Positions 4,209 through 6,777 of a stretch of DNA of 6,777 bases are shown here, in pieces. Both the position numbers and the translations under genes were made by a program. The stretch covers positions 1 through 6,777 of the forward strand of contig QYQC01000114.1 of NCBI GenBank assembly GCA_007280315.1. The letters are read 5' to 3'. The notes beneath the pieces are model-generated. The model was not told the DNA's origin. It saw only the letters and a list, made by a program, of their open reading frames with translations, and searched no databases. Source of the DNA: Betaproteobacteria bacterium (GTDB lineage Bacteria > Pseudomonadota > Gammaproteobacteria > Burkholderiales > SG8-39). Position 1 is the first letter of the stretch; every line of letters begins with the position of its first letter.

Positions 4209-5657
4209 ATGATCAAGCAAACACTTCTGGCGGCTGCCGTTACCGCCGCTCTGGTAGCGCCGGGAACGGCATTGGCCGTAACGGAGGCCGAAATGGCGGA
4301 GTTGCGCCAACAAGTACAGCAGCTGAAGCGGGACTACGAGCAGCGCATCGAGGCGCTGGAAAAACGCCTGCAACAGGCCGAAAACACGACGCGTCAGACT
4401 GAAGACGTTGCCGTCCGCACGGCGGAGGTCGCTGCCAAAGCGGAGGCACGCTCGGCCCAGGCGGAATCTGCCGCGGTCCAGGCCAGCGCCCGCCCCGCGT
4501 CGGAATCAGCGTTCAATCCCGCGGTTTCCGTGATCCTGAACGGCAGGTACGGCAACCTTTCGCAGGATCCCGCGGGTTACCGGATCGCCGGCTTCGCTCC
4601 GACCGGAAGCGATATCTCGCCGGGGAAGCGCGGCTTCAGCCTGGGCGAGTCCGAAATCGCGTTCGCGGCGAATGTCGATCATTATTTCCGCGGGACTTTG
4701 ATCGCCACGGTACAACCCGACGATACGATAGGCGTCGAGGAGGGCTATTTCCAGACGCTGGGCTTGTCTCACGGTCTGACCCTCAAGGCAGGCCGGTTCT
4801 ATGCCAACATCGGCTACCAGAACGACATTCACGCGCACGCCTGGGATTTCACCGATACGTCGCTGGCGAGCAGGGCGTTTCTCGGCGGCCAGTTTGCCGA
4901 CGATGGCTTGCAGCTGAAATGGCTGGCGCCGACCGACACATTTTTTGAGCTAGGTGCTGAAGCCGGCCGCGGGCGCAGTTTTCCAGGCAGCGACCGCGAC
5001 AAGAACGGCGTCGGCTCGACCAACCTGTCTGCCCGCCTGGGCGGGGACGTCGGCAGCGGCGGCGCGTGGCTTGTAGGGCTGTCGAACTTGCGCACCACGG
5101 CGCGGAACCGCAGCTACAACGATTTGAATGCGCTCGGCACCCAGGTCGGAAACAGTTTTAGCGGCGCGAGCAATCTCTGGGTACTTAGCGGGATCCTGAA
5201 ATGGGCACCCAAGGGCAACGACACCCAAACGAATTTCAAGTTGCAAGGCGAGTATTTCCGGCGCACCGAGAGCGGAAGTCTCGCATACGACACCGCAGCC
5301 ATCACGCCCGCGGGCACCCAATCCGGCAGCCTGAATTCCGCGCAGTCCGGCTGGTACATGCAGGGCGTCTATCAGTTCATGCCCAGGTGGCGAGCCGGCT
5401 ATCGTTACGACCGGCTGAATTCGGACAGCGTCAAGCTGGGGTTGGTGGAGGCCGGCACGCTGGCCGCCGCGGATTTCCCGATCTATTCGCGCTATAACCC
5501 GAAGCGCAATACGCTGATGCTCGACTTCAGCCCGAGCGAGTTCAGCCGCCTGCGCCTGCAGGTCGCGGATGAAAATTCGCAGCCCGGTGCGCGCGACAAG
5601 CAGGTGTTCCTGCAATACATCATGAGCTTGGGCGCGCACGGCGCGCATAACTTTTGA
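4209..5657 (+). CDS. Outer-membrane beta-barrel protein with N-terminal coiled coil, candidate metal porin
   Basis: This 482-residue protein has a clear signal peptide (1-23, cut after GTALA). A heptad-rich coiled coil follows at about 25-60 (EMAELRQQVQQLKRDYEQRI and on), then an Ala/Gln/Glu-rich linker to about 97. From about residue 98 (FNPAVSVILNGRYGNL) to the end the sequence alternates hydrophobic and polar residues as in a barrel: RGFSLGESEIAF, DDTIGVEEGYFQTL, LTLKAGRFYANIGYQND, LQLKWLAPTDTFFELGAEAG, QSGWYMQGVYQF, and a terminal phenylalanine as in Bam-dependent proteins. HAHAWDF (His208, His210) and the end GAHGAHNF are possible metal contacts. I recall similar unnamed proteins near zinc-uptake genes but cannot name a family. 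ATG 4209 has AGGA at 4197-4200 with 8 nt spacing. The frame stays open upstream to 3837, but that extension lacks a signal sequence and overlaps the previous gene. Passage of zinc across the outer membrane is inferred from context. Confidence 0.8.
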   Translation: MIKQTLLAAAVTAALVAPGTALAVTEAEMAELRQQVQQLKRDYEQRIEALEKRLQQAENTTRQTEDVAVRTAEVAAKAEARSAQAESAAVQASARPASESAFNPAVSVILNGRYGNLSQDPAGYRIAGFAPTGSDISPGKRGFSLGESEIAFAANVDHYFRGTLIATVQPDDTIGVEEGYFQTLGLSHGLTLKAGRFYANIGYQNDIHAHAWDFTDTSLASRAFLGGQFADDGLQLKWLAPTDTFFELGAEAGRGRSFPGSDRDKNGVGSTNLSARLGGDVGSGGAWLVGLSNLRTTARNRSYNDLNALGTQVGNSFSGASNLWVLSGILKWAPKGNDTQTNFKLQGEYFRRTESGSLAYDTAAITPAGTQSGSLNSAQSGWYMQGVYQFMPRWRAGYRYDRLNSDSVKLGLVEAGTLAAADFPIYSRYNPKRNTLMLDFSPSEFSRLRLQVADENSQPGARDKQVFLQYIMSLGAHGAHNF

Positions 5658-5659
5658 CC

Positions 5660-5690
5660 GCTCGCGGATGAAGCTATCGCGGGCTGTTTT
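5660..5690 (+). terminator. Rho-independent terminator after the barrel gene
   Basis: GCTCGCGG (5660-5667) pairs with TCGCGGGC (5677-5684) in an 8-bp, GC-rich stem with two G-T pairs and a 9-base loop, followed by TGTTTT (5685-5690). It starts 2 nt after the barrel stop codon. It probably ends the GTPase-small protein-barrel transcript, at least partly. Confidence 0.65.
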
Positions 5691-5704
5691 GAGGCGCGCG
5701 CCTC
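5691..5704. repeat. 14-bp perfect palindrome GAGGCGC-GCGCCTC
   Basis: This exact palindrome directly follows the terminator T-run and lies 45 bp before the substrate-binding gene. It may be an operator, or an extension of the termination region. It is not AT-rich and does not look like a Zur site. The AT-rich stretch after it (5714-5733) could hold a promoter, but I see no convincing hexamer pair. Confidence 0.45.
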
Positions 5705-5737
5705 CGATGCGCCTAAGCTAAATTTCAAATATCGATG

Positions 5738-5743
5738 TGAGGT
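5738..5743 (+). promoter_or_regulatory. Ribosome binding site of the substrate-binding protein gene
   Basis: TGAGGT lies 6 nt before ATG 5750. It supports this start, which also gives a normal signal peptide. Confidence 0.7.
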
Positions 5744-5749
5744 CATTGT

Positions 5750-6667
5750 ATGAATGTTGCAATAAGAAGACTGTTCTGCTGCATGCTACCCGCAGTGCTG
5801 GCCCTGCTCGCGCAACCGGCGCTTGCCGCAGTCAAGGTGTTCGCCTGTGAACCCGAATGGGGCGCTCTGGCGCAGGAATTGGCCGGCGACAAAGCCTCTG
5901 TTTTCAGCGCCACGACTGCGCTGCAGGATGCGCACCACATTCAGGCCAAGCCCAGCCTGATCGCGCGCGTGCGCAACGCCGACCTGGTGGTGTGCACCGG
6001 TTCGGAATTGGAAATTGGCTGGCTGCCGCCGCTACTGCGGCAGTCGGGCAATGAGCGCATTCAGCCCGGCGCGCCCGGTTACATGGAGGCGTCGCAGTTC
6101 GTGACGCGGTTGGAGATTCCGAAATCGCTGGACCGATCCCTGGGTGACATCCACCCGGGCGGCAACCCGCATATCCAGCTCGATCCGCGCAATATCGCGA
6201 AAGTGGCGCAAGTACTGGGCGCGCGGCTGGCGCAGATCGATCCCGCGAACGCGGCGGTCTACGCCGCGCGCACCACCGATTTCCTCGCGCGCTGGGATGC
6301 CGCGATGCGCCGCTGGGACACCGAGGCGGCACCCCTGAAAGGGCTGACACTGGTCGTTTATCACAAGGACTCGGCCTATCTGAATGCCTGGCTGGGCATG
6401 CGCGAGATGGGCAGCCTGGAGCCCAAGCCGGGCGTGCCGCCGACCACGGCGCATCTCGCCGACCTGGTTGCGCGTATGCAGGCGGCGCCGGCGCGGGCAA
6501 TCGTGTACATGGCCTACAACAGCCCGCAGGCGGCGGAATTTCTGTCCGAGCGCACAAAAATTCCCGCGGTCATGCTGCCCTTCACCGTCGGCGGCAGCGA
6601 CAAAGCCAAGGATCTGTTCGGCCTGTTCGACGATACCCTGGCGCGACTGCTGGCGGTGGCGAAATGA
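5750..6667 (+). CDS. znuA: ZnuA-like periplasmic zinc/manganese-binding protein of an ABC importer
   Basis: This 305-residue cluster A-I (TroA/ZnuA) protein should capture Zn(II) or Mn(II) in the periplasm and pass it to the ABC permease encoded next. The signal peptide is residues 1-26 (basic NVAIRR, hydrophobic core, cut after PALA). Likely ligands are His62 or His63 in LQDAHHIQAKPS, a His in DIHPGGNPHIQLDP (His135 or His141), His205 in VVYHKDSAY, and Asp284 in VGGSDKAKDLFGLFDD. This matches the His/His/His/acid pattern of the family. Two lobes joined by the long helix near NIAKVAQVLGARLAQIDPAN (about 148-167) are expected. The His/Asp-rich loop of E. coli ZnuA is absent, which is common in other branches. 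ADLVVCTGSELE(I)GWLP is a typical family segment. The stop overlaps the permease start (ATGA), implying coupled translation. Zinc over manganese is inferred from the neighbouring COG0523 GTPase. Confidence 0.88.
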   Translation: MNVAIRRLFCCMLPAVLALLAQPALAAVKVFACEPEWGALAQELAGDKASVFSATTALQDAHHIQAKPSLIARVRNADLVVCTGSELEIGWLPPLLRQSGNERIQPGAPGYMEASQFVTRLEIPKSLDRSLGDIHPGGNPHIQLDPRNIAKVAQVLGARLAQIDPANAAVYAARTTDFLARWDAAMRRWDTEAAPLKGLTLVVYHKDSAYLNAWLGMREMGSLEPKPGVPPTTAHLADLVARMQAAPARAIVYMAYNSPQAAEFLSERTKIPAVMLPFTVGGSDKAKDLFGLFDDTLARLLAVAK

Positions 6668-6777
6668 ATGATCCGCTTGCGGTCCTGTCGATACTGGGCC
6701 CTGCGCTCATCGCCGGTTTGCTGGTCACCGCGGTGCTGGTTCCGTTTGGCTTCGAAGTACTGAAGCGCGGCATCGTA
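6664..6777 (+). CDS. znuB: ZnuB-like ABC-3 metal permease, N-terminal fragment (runs off the window)
   Basis: The frame opens with ATG 6664, overlapping the TGA of the substrate-binding gene by 4 bases (ATGA), and stays open for 38 codons to the right edge. The product starts MNDPLAVLSILGPALIAGLL and continues with a hydrophobic segment (about residues 5-29) ending in PFGFEVLKRGIV, which matches the first membrane helix and following cytoplasmic turn of ABC-3 family zinc/manganese permeases (typically PLG-x-x-V-L-x-R-G-I-V). It would form the inner-membrane channel for metal delivered by the ZnuA-like protein. Only about one seventh of a usual permease is visible, so the assignment rests on this short match plus operon position. 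The ATPase gene is not in the window and may lie downstream or elsewhere. Confidence 0.8.
   Translation, partial: MNDPLAVLSILGPALIAGLLVTAVLVPFGFEVLKRGIV

Noticed and set aside
6582..6773. - strand frame over the znuA/znuB junction
   Set aside because: It is antisense to the ATGA overlap and the permease start and has no recognisable features.
1..6777. CRISPR array, tRNA, rRNA, insertion sequence or prophage genes
   Set aside because: I saw no regularly spaced repeats, no tRNA-like cloverleaf or rRNA sequence, no transposase and no terminal inverted repeats. The only phage-like item is the Gp49-type toxin family name, and the only recombinase is the housekeeping XerC.

Overview
This is a GC-rich proteobacterial chromosome segment, most likely betaproteobacterial. 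The evidence is the high-GC coding style, the XerC C-terminus ending in an HPRA-type tail, an RlmI closely matching the proteobacterial enzyme, and Gram-negative envelope proteins (an outer-membrane barrel and periplasmic proteins). Species cannot be named from the sequence. Every supported gene is on the + strand.

Left part (1-1211): the 3' end of the chromosome-dimer recombinase gene xerC is followed by a toxin-first type II toxin-antitoxin pair, a RelE/HigB (Gp49-like) toxin and an XRE-type antitoxin whose genes overlap by 29 bp. The pair and its control region are visibly AT-richer than their surroundings. The promoter's TATAAT box sits only 6 nt before the toxin ATG and inside a TATAC-N8-GTATA inverted repeat. 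This suggests a nearly leaderless toxin mRNA and autorepression by the antitoxin. A gene-free stretch of about 330 bp follows.

Middle (1539-2726): rlmI, the 23S rRNA m5C methyltransferase, is complete with PUA, EEHG-type and SAM-methyltransferase parts.

Right part (2726-6777): an apparent zinc-acquisition locus. In order it holds a COG0523/CobW-family GTPase (metallochaperone type), a small exported His/Cys-containing protein of unknown function, an outer-membrane beta-barrel protein with an N-terminal coiled coil and a HAHAWDF motif, a ZnuA-like periplasmic metal-binding protein, and the start of a ZnuB-like ABC permease. Together these could form a route for metal from the outer membrane (barrel), through the periplasm (ZnuA, perhaps the small protein), across the inner membrane (ZnuB), to insertion into target proteins (GTPase). 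No ATPase gene and no recognisable Zur box lie in the window. The locus seems to contain at least two transcription units, because a hairpin plus T-run terminator follows the barrel gene and the substrate-binding gene starts 92 bp downstream.

The most interesting items are the unnamed small periplasmic protein and barrel pair inside the metal locus, the leaderless autoregulated toxin promoter, and a repeated pattern of -10-like hexamers placed 6-8 nt before start codons that lack a Shine-Dalgarno sequence.
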